Assembly (NCBI RefSeq): GCF_963678635.1
Contig: NC_087063.1
Location: forward strand, 7,036,386-7,100,385
Direction of reading: 5' to 3'
Length of the DNA stretch: 64,000 nucleotides
From: Symsagittifera roscoffensis
Lineage: Eukaryota; Xenacoelomorpha; Acoela; Convolutidae
Part shown: positions 47,401 through 56,815 of the stretch, in pieces
Layout: each line of letters starts with the position of its first letter
How positions within the stretch are numbered: the first letter of the stretch is position 1
Position numbers and translations under genes: made by a program
Notes under the pieces: generated by a model
Databases searched by the model: none
Seen by the model: the letters and a program-made list of their open reading frames with translations, nothing else
Told to the model about the DNA's origin: nothing

Positions 47401-50400
47401 GAGGAGGATATTCACTTGCTCTATTTGGGGGGAGGAGGATATTCACTTGCTCTATTTGGGGGGAGGATATTCACTTGCTCTATTTGGGGGGAGGATATTC
47501 ACTTGCTCTATTTGGGGGGAGGAGGATATTCACTTGCTCTATTTGGGGGGAGGAGGATATTCACTTGCTCTATTTGGGGGGAGGAGGATATTCACTTGCT
47601 CTATTTGGGGGGAGGATATTCACTTGCTCTATTTGGGGGGAGGAGGATATTCACTTGCTCTATTTGGGGGGAGGAGGATATTCACTTGCTCTATTTGGGG
47701 GGAGGAGGATATTCACTTGCTCTATTTGGGGGGAGGATATTCACTTGCTCTATTTGGGGGGAGGAGGATATTCACTTGCTCTATTTGGGGGGGAGGATAT
47801 TCACTTGCTCTATTTGGGGGGAGGAGGATATTCACTTGCTCTATTTGGGGGGAGGAGGATATTCACTTGCTCTATTTGGGGGGAGGATATTCACTTGCTC
47901 TATTTGGGGGGAGGAGGGTATTCACTTGCTCTATTTGGGGGGAAGATATTCACTTGCTCTATTTGGGGGGAGGAGGATATTCACTTGCTCTATTTGGGGG
48001 GAGGAGGATGTTCACTTGCTCTATTTGGGGGGGGGGGGGGGGGGAGAGGACGTTGACTTGATCCAGTGAGTACCTCGACCTGGACACTCATCATCTCACA
48101 AGCCGCAAAACATGTTAAACTTGGTAGTTTTTTTCAGGTGGTGATTTCATTCTGAAAGAAGCTAAGAATGCAACTACTTCTGTGCACGACTTTGGTGTAT
48201 GCGTCAGTCAAGATTGGCCAAGTAAGAAAGCAGCAAGCTTGATTTCCATCTCGAACATGAATTAGGTCAATTGAGTTCGTTTCTGGCATACCACCACAAA
48301 ACAGCAATAATTTCAAGTAATGTACAACTTTTTCGGTTTTGAATCGTTTTCTGTTTTGATAGAAAAGGTAAGAAATATTCAGTACCTGCATAGGTTTTCA
48401 GGCGGCAAAGCAACAAGCACACAACTCGTTTAGAATACCTTCAAGCTTATTAAAGATTTCCTGGCTTAATTTTCTACATTTAATCTTCTAAGAGAAATAC
48501 AAAATCAGTGTGCCAAGCTGTTGTGCAAATAAACCTGTGTTTGGTTTTTTCGATCTTGGTTTTCGTTTTGGGCAATTTTTTCTGCTTTTTACTTGTAAGG
48601 TTGTAGCACTACGGAAGAAATTGAAAATTCTTTCCACATCAAAATAAATAATCAACCAAATAAATAAGAACCAGTTTTTGATTAAAAAAATCAGAGTGCT
48701 TTCTGAAATATATTCAAAACTAAACATTTGGCAAGGTTTTGGATTCAAAGAGCCGTTACAGGTCGATATTATTTTTCACAGAACCGGTATTTACTAACTT
48801 ACCAAGAAACAAACTAATTTTTTTTGGTCAAATACCATTTCAGTTACCTAAAATTTTATTGTTCCGACTTTCGATACGAAAGTAACGGAATATTTGTGCT
48901 TGGGGTGGGTTTTTTTTTCTTTAGTCAAATTTCGACTTTTTAACTAGCCATTTTTGACAAAAAAATTTTTATATCATTCGAAAGGTATTGTTGTCTTGAG
49001 CTCAAATTTGAAAAGATATTTCACCTGTGATCATTTTTATTAAAGTTATGGGGGTTTAAAGATTGCCATTTCGGCCAATTTGGGACAATTACGCGCGATA
49101 TATTTCGAGCTATTAAAGCGTAAGCGGAGAGTTAATCCGTCTTAGAAATCACTCCAAATTGGTTGAAAGAAGCTTGTTTGCCATAATTGATTTATTACAA
49201 GGAGTGGAATCTATCCTTTTGTACTTTATATGGCGTGTGGGGGGATAATTTTCATAAAAAATTTTCAAATTTAAAAAAAATCATTTTGCTTTATTACATT
49301 TAACTTTTTATTGGCAGTCGGAACATTCAGGGCTTCGCGCTGATACGAGCAGTCTGTTTAATTTAAGTTAAGAAGAAAAAACTATTCATATATCAGCGCA
49401 AAATCCTGAATGATCTCACTGCACTTTGACTGGTCTCGAAGAGTTTTTGTAGAAAATTTTTTCATAGAAATATGTTGGACTGACCAATCTCAAAAATTAT
49501 TGATGATATTTTACACATTTTGGGAATTAAAACGACCAATAACCAGGTTCATTTATATTACGAACATTTTTGGGTGCAGGAAAAGTTTTCACGCAAGAGT
49601 TTTTTAGTTCAATTTTCACCATCATAAACTCTATTTTTGTAGCAGGCGTCAAATTGGCTCGACTATGGCTCAATTGGTAAGTCCATATCTTCATTAAGGT
49701 GCGTAAAATTTTCATTGAAGCTATTTTTTCTATCACTTAAATTAGTCAAAATAAAAACCATTTCAATAAAACTTATTTTATCACTTATCACAAAAGTCGA
49801 AACATCACTAGACGCTTCTATGCTAGCGGATGCAAACAATTACACAAGTTGCGATGGTATTGAGCAGATTCGTTCCAGATCTTTCGAGTATTTCCTGCAA
49901 AAATATGATTACAATCAGTTTTCGACAACTTACTGCCGAATTCTTTCTGTTTCAGCTTTCAAGAAAGTATCGGAGTGTTTGTGAGTGGTGTTAGAACTTT
50001 TGAGATCTTTAATTTGATTTTTGACAAGCCGTTTTTGAAAGCAATTTTTATTATAATATCCGCTGAAAAGTATTGATTTCCTGCGCTCAAAAAGAATGAA
50101 GCATGAAAATGAGACGATATATAACGCTCAATATGTTTCGTCCTTTTGAAGAGAGAGCGGAAAATCAATTCATTTGAAATTTAAAGCATTTTTGTTTTTA
50201 ATTTTACATTACCAGACTCATTTTATATCACTTTTTTTTTTTAAAAAAAGGACCTAGTAAAAAAATTTGAGACATCTTGAGAGTCAACACAGCCAATAAA
50301 CTAGTTTTCTATTCATTCTGAACAGTTTTGGGTGCAGGATACAATTTCACCCAAGAATTTTTGAGTTCGGTTTTTTTCCATCATAAATAAGATCTTTAAA

Positions 50401-53400
50401 GAACGGGTCAGCTTGTCCTGACTATGGCTCAATTATTGAGTCCTTATCTTTATAAAGGAGCGCAAAAAATATTTTGTTGAAGCTATTATTTTTAGTTATT
50501 TTTAGTTGTTGAAACTCGATAGAAATCTCCTAGTTACAACTTGATATTACTTAAAAAGGTAGTTTTTTCAAATGATGTAAGAACATTTCCGTGAGAAAAC
50601 TCTATTTGAAAGGGGCAGATCTATTTGACAGGGGCAGAAAATTTTGGTGATCTTGTATTAAGTCGATCAAATATGTTTCCGAGCTCTTTTTAACACCATA
50701 AAGACCATATTACGACAAAAATTTCTGCTTTGCATGCAAAATTTTATAAAAACATCCAAAAAAGACGGATGGAAACTTTTTGGAAGATTTTGATCAAACA
50801 AAGCGTTGTTTTTGGCGCACGCTCGCCTTCAAAGTTAGTATATACGCTTTTAGGAAAACTTCAGGGAATGTCAGCCAAAAATGGATGTCATAAAATAGTA
50901 TCAAAGGATCCCCCTTTGGGTGGTAAAGGGGTCAAATTCCCCCATTATTTGAAACAAAAGTTGATGAACAGTTGCAGGGGCGGATCTAGGATTTTCTCGA
51001 GGGGGGGGGGATTTTCGAACATGTTCGGAAGTTTTGTTGAATTTTTTTAGGTTGATTTTTCGAGCTATTGATTTTTCGAGCTCCCTAAAGTAGTAAGAGT
51101 CCCAGTTTTAGCCAAACTTTTTGCGCCGCAGGCAAAGTTTTGAAAAAACAAGCCAAAAAAGAGGTTTTAGGCACTTTTTGAAAAATTTTGATCAAAACTA
51201 GCGTTTTTTCCGCGCGCGCTCCCCACTCAAAATTCGAGTATATTGGTGCCGAAGGCAACTTAAAAATTTTTATTAGGTTCCGTCACAATTTGTCGGGATA
51301 TTTCAAAATAGTAGAAAAGGGGACCTTTTGGGTCGGCAGGGGGTCGAATCCCTGAGGGAGGGGGCATCCACCCTCCCCCTAAATCCACCCCTGAACAGTT
51401 GGAACAATCAGGACTTCGATAGTTTTTATTCGACTAGTCTTTTTTTCTTAGGCGTGAAGTTTCTGCGAGAGAAGGAAGGACTCATGTTTGTTCTCTCACT
51501 TACAGCTAAGGATTTTGACGGTGCTGGTGATTTGAACTTTCCCAAAGCGAAGAAATCACTCTGCACCAAAGGAGGCATCGAATACTACCTACCCAATTCT
51601 GACTGGATTCGTATTGGGCTCAAATGTCGAGGTCGATATGATTATGGAACTGACAATTGGCTAGAAGAGGTATGCATTGAAAGCATCCAAAAAAACTCAT
51701 AAGTTTGGCAGAAATTTTTTTCATTAAATTGGTTTTAAAAAAAATGAGTTTGAATATTTTTTTGGAATCTCTACAAAATGCAAAATCTCAATACAATTGA
51801 TAGCAAATTTTAAAGACCTGAAAAGTTGTATGAAAAATCGAAACTGGTCTAAATCAAAAAAACTACCTCAAGCCTAAAAAAATTAAGACGAAAGTACACC
51901 AAGCATTAATATTCCGTCCATTTTGAGGTGAAAATTTTGTCGGAACAACCTGTCACACTGTCACAGTCTGAACAATAACACCAATCTGGGCAATAAATCG
52001 GAACAATCTGTCGCATTATGAACAATAAAAACAATCTGAGCAAAAAATCGGAACATTCTGTTACAGTCTGAACAATAAAAACAATCTGAGCATTAAATCG
52101 GAACAATCTGTCACAGTCTGAACTATAAAAACAATCTGAGCAATAAATCGGAACATTCTGTTACAGAAGAATCCGCTGGAGTGGACTGTTGGCTTCCATG
52201 CAAGTCATCAAGCAGGCACCGCCTCAGTTTGTCAGAACAGAGAATTCTTAACAGAAGGACCGGGTCAAGTTCACAAAAATGACATAGATGTCAACGAATT
52301 GAGTGACCTAAAAGGCGGGGCTTTCTGAATTAATGAGCAATTGTTCTGCAAAATTGTCCTTGAGTTTCAAGTTAAACCATAAACAACACCCCATATAGAT
52401 CATGAATATTTTCAAAGTTTGTAAGTTTTTTTGTTACAATCATGGCTTAAGCTTCTTCGAAGATCTAAGTAGAAATGTCGGGAGCGTAATTGTGTTGAAA
52501 AAAAACCCTACGCAAGTTTTACGTAAGTTGGCATGAGAAAACACAATCCCTGTAAAAATTAATCCCTGGTACAAAAATTAAAATTTAGTGGGGCAGGGGC
52601 CGTTTTTTCAAAAAAAAAAACAACTTTTTGTTGTCTATTTTAATATTAGCCAGACAGTTCTCATATATCGTCCTAAGCAGTGAAAGGATTATTTTCATTA
52701 GAAAATTTTAAAATGCGGTCAAAATACCTTTGTGAGCTTTTTGTAGAATTTCGATTCCAAAATCTACGTTTTGCAGACGCGCATAATCAAGACGCCATTA
52801 AAAATATTTTACTGGGTTGATCGGCATTAACTAAACTCGGCTTGTACGAATTTAGTACTCAAATAACTCCCCTCCCCCCAGATTAGTATGAAATTTCTAA
52901 TACGAGTTTTGTTTTTGAATTTCTTCAATCAAATTCCAGCTTCACCGCGCAAAAGTTATAGATCCGATCCTGGATTATTGGTTTTTCTTTACATCGGTTG
53001 TGGAAATCTTACTAATTTTCCCTAAACCTAAATTTTAAATTTCTATAAATTTCTCTATAATTCATAAAGCCCTGCTGAAAGGCGAGCCTTGTGGCTGTGG
53101 CGCCTATTTTGCAAATGACATCGATATTTGTCTTCGAGGATTCCTTAAATTCAAACTTGATGGAAAAGCGTGCGTGCTGCAGGTAAACTCTCTTAACATT
53201 TTAGATTGATTATACTTCACTTAATTTTACCTTTGCAAAACCGCATGCTTTACTGAAGATTTTTTGTAATGTAAATTTTTATTTTGCAATTTTTTTTGCA
53301 AATTTTCATGTTTTATAAAGGATTTGTCGGTGCTTTTCCACCCCCGATTTCAGGGCACGCAAGTTGTGAAACAGTTATTTCTTTACGGCCAAGCACGCCT

Positions 53401-56400
53401 TCATTTTGTTTGTTTAGTAAGTTCACGGTCTGTATCAGACCCGGCCCATTGCCATTCATCCCCTCCCCCGATTTGAAATTCAATTGTAACTTTGTAATAA
53501 TGTAAGGAAACCCTAAACCCTAGCGGATTAGGGGGGGGGGGGGGGAGAGGCGGACATCCACCCCCCCCCCGCCCCTCAGGAATTTGACCCCTGCCGACCC
53601 TTTGTACTATTTTGAGATCTGTTTTTGTTCTATTTTGAGATCTATTTTTGGTGAGGTACTAATATGCTAATTTTGAGGGGGAGCGCGCGCCGAAAAAAAA
53701 CGCATTTTTTAGCCTGTTTTTTCAAAAAAAAACTTGGCTGCGGCGCAAGAAATTTAGTCTAATTGGGCCTTTGTAGTGATTTGGGAGAAATCAGAAAATC
53801 AATTTGGTCAACCTAAAAAAAAGGTCGACAAAAATTTCGAAATTTTTTTGGAAATCCTTCCCCCTCCCCTCGAGAAAATCCTAGAAGGAAGTATAGTAGC
53901 TGTTGCGAACAAATTTGATTTTCATGTCTAAACTCGCATTCAACCATAACAACGCATTCAGCCATAAAAAAACGCATTCAGCCACGATAATACGTAAAAC
54001 AACTACAACTATGGTCCCCCCTTTGTACTATTTTGAGATATCCCTTTTTGGCTGACTGACCCTAAAATTATTCTAAAGACGCATTTGGCGCAAAATATAC
54101 CAAATTTGAGGGGGGAGCGCGCGCCGAAAAAACGCGATTTTTTGGTGAAAATTTCCCAAAAATGCCTAACAACGCCTTGTTTGGCCTGTTTTTCCAAAAA
54201 TTTGCCTGCGGCGCAGAAAATTCGGTTCAAAATGGGGTTTTCATTGTGATTTGGGAGAGCTCAGAAAACCATTTTGGTCGACCTAGAAAAAAATTCGACA
54301 ATTTTTTCGAAAATTTTTTGAAAATCCCCCCCCCCCCCTCGAGAAATCCTAGATCCGCCCATGTTGCCAATTCAGCGTACTTGAACACCAAAAATATTAG
54401 CAATAAGTAGTAAGTAGTTAAAATGAAAGGGTTATCACTGAGAATATCTGTATTTTTTTGTTTCTGTAACATTTTTGTATCATCCAAGTCTGAACATGTG
54501 TATTGCAGTTCAAGACAGATATAAATCTCACAACAAATGGATTAACACTGGACATATCTTTACTTTTCTTTTATTTCTCTACGAGTAGGCTCTTTTTTGG
54601 ACCCCCCACCTCACATAAGCATCAAAACTATAGTGTAACGAGGGATTTTACAATGGCTAGTATGAAGACTACCTAATATTTGTCATAGAGCTAAGACTGC
54701 CAAGTCCTCATGCTAAGATTTGTAACAATCGAATAGTGTGAGCAAAAAAAAACACACGTTTTGGAAATCGCAGTTTAGTAGGGTGAAAGGAAAAAACTCA
54801 AGTTGAGCAGTGCATCAGAATCTGTGTGCCATTTTTATTGTGACCAGAAATAAAATCAGAACTAAATACCATCTCAGATGGAACCGCGCTAAAATTTCGC
54901 AAACTCAGAAACACTTTACTTGACAAACTGAGCAAAGAGATCCTACCCAGTTTCGAGCGAGCTATCTTTTGCGTCAAAGCTACGCGGAGTGCGGCCTGTA
55001 TTCAGACAACCGTGTATTCAAAGTCGTCAGTAAGCAGACAAATACTATATTAACAAATCAGAGTCGAGACGAGAGAGCAAACATTCAAAGTAAATAATTA
55101 TTAATCATTAGTTTCTTCCTTGTCGCGATTCTGATTGGTTGACATAGAATTTGTCTGCTTACCGACGAGTATGAATACGCGGTTCTCTAAATACTGCTAA
55201 GTATCGAAGCTACCCATACGTTGCCTCGCGTACTTCAGACCGAAGTAGTATCAGTTGTAATCAAAAAGCGGTTAAAGCAAATAAAATGATACATTTAAAA
55301 GTGAACACCAAAACTTTCGAAATATTTTCACTGACATTTATGTGCTCTATTACGGCAATAATTTGATTACTTTGGAGCCCTGAAAAGATTCTTAACAAGT
55401 CGGATAAAAATCTTCAGTTTTTTTTGTTCTCACAAAATGGCATAGCTTGTGATTTTTTCTTACATTTTTGACTCCGTTGAAAAAGATCTTAGGGCTCAAG
55501 TGAGCTGTCATAAAGTTTTTACCCCTATCAGGGATTCGACCCCCTGCCGACCCAAAGCGCCCCCCTTTGTACTATTTTGAGATATCCATTTTTGGTGACG
55601 GACCCTAAAATTTTTCTCAAGGCGCCTTTAGCGCCAATATATACTATATTTAAGAGGGCAGCGCGCGCCGAAAAAATGAGATTCTTCAGTCAAAATTGTC
55701 CAAAAAGTGCTTCCAAACGCATTTTTTTTGGCCTGTTTTCTTTTTAAATTTAGCCTGCAACGCAGACAATTTGGTCAAAACAGGGTCTTTTTAGTGCTTT
55801 GGAAGAGCTCGAAAAATCAATTTGCTTGACCTAAAAAAAGGTCGACAAATTTTGAAAAGCGTGTATTTTCTTAGAGTGGGCTCAAAATTAAACTCAATTG
55901 CATCAAACTTTGCCGTGATAAATTGAAAACCGATGAAAACTATTTTTTTCCATCCAAAAGTTTAACTCTTTTGTGAAGTCAGTAATCTCGACCCGAAGAA
56001 AAGGTCTTGTAAAAGCTTAAATACTGCCATAACGATTGTATAGGACCTAATTTCAGGGGTGGATTGAAGCGACCCTGGTCTCCCAAAGGTTTGGTGGACA
56101 GGAGCATTCTTACGAAATCAATTTTTGGTTAAACAACCCTTAAAACTTTCTAAAGGTGCCTTCCGAGCAAAGATAGAGTATGTTGAAGGGGGCGCTGCAT
56201 GCCGAAAAAAAGCAAAGTTTTCAGCATAATCTTATACAAAAAGAACTGACTTCTTTGTTTGTGTAAAATCTTTTCCGTCGATGAAAAAAAACTTGATCCG
56301 CGTTTGCTGTGTTTGCCTTATTTTCGTCAATTTGTTCTTTAGGTGCGATTGAACCCCCAAAAAACTAGAATACCGGAAAATAAAAAGTGCTACCGCATTA

Positions 56401-56477
56401 TCAACGACCCAAGAGATATGCGACCCACAGCAATTTGTCTGAAGATATCCAATTCGGATGGATGCTCTGTGATGTGA
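32468..56477 (+). CDS. Ten-exon gene with ADP-ribosyltransferase-like C-terminal domain
   Basis: Proposed exons: 32,468-32,584; 33,266-33,340; 34,762-34,893; 37,961-38,114; 48,138-48,221; 49,797-49,976; 51,452-51,669; 52,167-52,314; 53,082-53,182; 56,343-56,477. Every junction is phase-compatible, the total is 1,344 nt (447 aa plus stop), and borders are GT-AG except intron 8 (GC-AG). The N-terminus is Ser/acidic-rich; the middle is basic (YKILRKPPSKKEQ). Residues ~300-440 resemble ART-fold domains of the YHGT...GxGxYF type: YYLPNSDWIRIGLKC, DNWLEE, EWTVGFHAS (candidate catalytic His), GCGAYFANDID (candidate Tyr) and a closing INDPRDMRPTAICLK. Activity and substrate cannot be inferred. Exons 7-10 are the most secure. 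Joining exons 1-4 to 5-10 rests only on phase and strand. No start-proximal promoter was identified. Confidence 0.55.
33610..34140 (+). repeat. Left copy of a ~0.5-kb direct repeat flanking exon 3
   Basis: This matches 37,012-37,505, sharing aaggtacaccgtctg, tagattcgtgcaaattctta, a perfect 13-bp palindrome (gtgctgaaactac / gtagtttcagcac) and tataaatactag near its end. Both copies end ...ggttcca..ca. The pair could be LTRs of a small retroelement or a segmental duplication. No retroviral gene is seen between them. Confidence 0.7.
34900..36760. other. C-poor, T/G-rich intronic stretch
   Basis: The plus strand is strikingly poor in C and rich in T and G, unlike its neighbours. A short direct duplication (aagggtcattgttggcaaa) lies near 35,777 and 35,805. 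Minus-strand open frames here (for example 36,300-36,761) have no recognisable domain and probably only reflect the composition. It may be the internal part of the element bounded by the direct repeats. Confidence 0.45.
37012..37505 (+). repeat. Right copy of the ~0.5-kb direct repeat flanking exon 3
   Basis: This copy lies in the same orientation as 33,610-34,140 with scattered substitutions. It lies in intron 3 of the ten-exon gene and is followed almost immediately by a hAT-type MITE. Confidence 0.7.
37521..37812 (+). mobile_element. hAT-type MITE with perfect 8-bp target duplication
   Basis: This element is 292 bp. The left end is caggcgcgaatctag and the right end ccctaaaccgctactg, whose complement starts CAGTAGCGG. 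The flanking 8-mer cttgacag is present on both sides (37,513-37,520 and 37,813-37,820). The 8-bp duplication and CAG-starting ends are typical of the hAT superfamily. It is non-coding and contains a C-run near its right end. Confidence 0.85.
38225..38596 (+). mobile_element. hAT-type MITE, second copy in intron 4
   Basis: This element is 372 bp. It starts caggggcggattttttcg and ends cctaaatcagctggtg. The flanks are aaaacacc and aaaacaca, an 8-bp duplication with one mismatch. A run of 15 G follows the head. It sits about 110 bp after the exon 4 donor. Confidence 0.8.
38646..39934. mobile_element. Mutator-like TIR element with 9-bp duplication, hosting a nested element
   Basis: The termini are gggtctaggac on the left and gtccggcaccc on the right, followed inward on both sides by repeated aagccgacggga / cttcaagccgaa motifs in inverted orientation. 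The flanks are a perfect 9-bp duplication, attgagaac (38,637-38,645 and 39,935-39,943). The GGG-starting ends and 9-bp duplication suggest the Mutator group. No transposase is present. A second element (39,008-39,838) is inserted within it. Confidence 0.75.
39008..39838. mobile_element. Nested TIR element with TA target duplication
   Basis: Inverted ends cccgggttgacc and ggtcaacccggg flank 831 bp. TA sits on both outer sides (39,006-39,007 and 39,839-39,840), as for Tc1/mariner-type MITEs. Subterminal motifs of the form ttgtatgataagcattttt repeat near both ends. The internal open frame (39,423-39,743) is Lys/Phe-rich and shows no transposase motif. Related motifs occur at 56,816-58,545. Confidence 0.75.
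40341..40516. repeat. Short inverted repeat with CCAAT-like core
   Basis: Arms gattctgattggttgaa (from 40,343) and ttcaaccaatcagaatc (40,498-40,514) are perfect complements about 140 bp apart. The same core occurs in the inverted repeat at 55,008-55,184. It may be a small MITE. Confidence 0.55.
40744..40853 (+). mobile_element. hAT-type MITE, right-end fragment
   Basis: This carries the internal aaaaatggatatctcaaaat segment, the gggtcgaatccctgag motif, a C-run and the terminal ctaaatacgctactg of the family. The left part is missing. Confidence 0.65.
40854..41950. other. Intron 4 sequence without recognisable features
   Basis: This is AT-rich with no exon, repeat family member or RNA gene that I can support. 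Short open frames at 40,691-41,044 and 41,358-41,570 are partly repeat-derived and lack domains. Confidence 0.45.
41951..42326. mobile_element. TIR element with cccatttgtacc ends
   Basis: The left end cccatttgtaccaaaat and the right end, whose complement is cccatttgtaccaagg, are inverted. Matching inner parts (aaatcgatcgc / gatcagaaatcgattt) extend the arms. The element is 376 bp. A perfect internal hairpin atcgccgc-ttt-gcggcgat lies near 42,074-42,092. No clear target duplication is seen. Confidence 0.65.
42747..42817. repeat. Inverted minisatellite unit at the left edge of the array
   Basis: A perfect 17-bp inverted pair, accaagttaacatcctc (42,747-42,763) and gaggatgttaacttggt (42,801-42,817), is separated by C-rich then G-rich sequence. 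The second arm is a unit of the minisatellite that begins about 80 bp downstream. The first arm is the same unit in reverse. Confidence 0.85.
42899..48060 (+). repeat. 5.1-kb minisatellite of 28/31-bp units
   Basis: The unit is tatttggggggaggatattc followed by acttgctc (28 bp). A 31-bp variant has an extra agg. Roughly 170 units run head to tail. Edge units differ from the core: the left ones carry gttaacttgg, and the right end has gatgttcac and gacgttgac. Marker variants repeat at exactly 1,396 bp (43,844/45,240; 44,108/45,504; 44,468/45,864; 44,592/45,988; 44,821/46,217), showing a higher-order duplication inside the array. Very long open frames in all three plus frames (LYLGGGGYSLALFGGRIFTC-type) arise because both unit lengths are 1 modulo 3 and the core unit has no stop triplet. 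I do not annotate a protein. It lies in intron 4 of the proposed ten-exon gene. Confidence 0.95.
49531..49728. repeat. Dispersed ~200-bp repeat, first of two local copies
   Basis: This aligns with 50,289-50,490, sharing ttttgggtgcagg, ccatcataaa, gactatggctcaatt and ttgaagctatt. Both are in the same orientation and flank exon 6 of the ten-exon gene. Confidence 0.6.
50289..50490. repeat. Dispersed ~200-bp repeat, second local copy
   Basis: This is the partner of 49,531-49,728 with moderate divergence. It is non-coding and intronic. Confidence 0.6.
50600..50945 (+). mobile_element. hAT-type MITE fragment, diverged
   Basis: This contains the family's ggcgcacgctc, ttagtatata, cagccaaaaatgg and ccccctttggg segments in family order but lacks clean ends. 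It lies next to the intact copy at 50,975. Confidence 0.55.
50975..51393 (+). mobile_element. hAT-type MITE, intact reference copy
   Basis: This element is 419 bp with ends caggggcggatctag and ctaaatccacccctg, whose complement is CAGGGGTGGATTTAG. The 8-bp target duplication aacagttg is perfect at 50,967-50,974 and 51,394-51,401. It has the ctcgaggggggggg head and the agcgcg core that define the family in this window. It is non-coding and lies 58 bp upstream of exon 7. Confidence 0.92.
51941..52166 (+). repeat. 50-bp tandem repeat ending in a 3' splice site
   Basis: Unit starts are at 51,941, 51,999, 52,049, 52,099 and 52,149. The unit begins cggaacaatctgtcacag and ends aatctgagcaataaat. The last partial unit stops at ...ctgttacag exactly where exon 8 begins (52,167). 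Earlier units contain the same ctgt(c/t)acag acceptor-like string. Confidence 0.85.
53518..53886 (-). mobile_element. hAT-type MITE, minus orientation
   Basis: Reverse-oriented family member: ctagcggattaggggg at the left, then gggtcaaattc-type and gcgcgcgccgaaaa segments, ending ctcgagaaaatcctag. The terminal bases are lost. Confidence 0.65.
54010..54365 (-). mobile_element. hAT-type MITE, minus orientation, one end lost
   Basis: It ends ctcgagaaatcctagatccgcccatg, close to the family terminus. The other terminus is missing before ggtcccccctttg. The open frames on both strands here are repeat-derived. Confidence 0.65.
55008..55184. repeat. Inverted repeat with ~60-bp arms
   Basis: The arm aaccgtgtattcaaagtcg...gtaagcagacaaat faces atttgtctgcttacc...gaatacgcggtt across about 53 bp. 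The inner part includes the gattctgattggttga core seen at 40,343. It is probably a MITE. No target duplication was recognised. Confidence 0.65.
55524..55857 (-). mobile_element. hAT-type MITE fragment, minus orientation
   Basis: This runs from gggattcgaccccctgccga through gcgcgcgccgaaaa to ggtcgacaaatttt. Both termini are missing. Confidence 0.6.
56053..56225 (-). mobile_element. hAT-type MITE remnant, highly diverged
   Basis: It starts with a family-like end (caggggtggattga) and retains a ggtgcctt...gagggggcgct-like core, but is otherwise degraded. Confidence 0.4.
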
Positions 56478-56564
56478 AAAAATCTACCTCGACTATACAG
56501 AACACAGAACGCTTTTTGTATTTAAGCTTGAAATGATGTTGTTTATTTTTGAATGAACTTGATG

Positions 56565-56610
56565 AATAAACTACAAACTGTGCTTTTTGTTATAAAGTGT
56601 AGAAAATAAA
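56565..56610 (+). terminator. Polyadenylation signals of the ten-exon gene
   Basis: AATAAA occurs at 56,565-56,570 and again at 56,605-56,610, which is 88 and 128 bp after the TGA at 56,475. They are correctly placed for 3'-end processing. Confidence 0.5.
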
Positions 56611-56815
56611 TCTTGTTAGAATTATATTTATGCTTCTTTATTGTTCAGATACGTGCATTCTGAGCTTTTAGTTCGAAATTGATCCAGTAGCGAAATAGTA
56701 TAGATTTTTGATCGACAATAATTGCTTTAGTTTGAGCACGCTATAAACCGTTTGCACAGTAATCGGCTGTTTTTGCTGAATTTTAACTGTAAACGACTAT
56801 TAAAGAAATGAAACA

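Noticed and set aside
43029-48060. CRISPR array
   Set aside because: Units are contiguous without unique spacers of constant size, and the surrounding genome is eukaryotic. It is a minisatellite.
42946-48069. Up to 723-aa open frames with LYLGGGGYSLALFGG-type repeats
   Set aside because: They are present in all three plus frames with the same phrases, which follows from stop-free units of length 1 modulo 3. No codon-usage, start or splice evidence singles out one frame.
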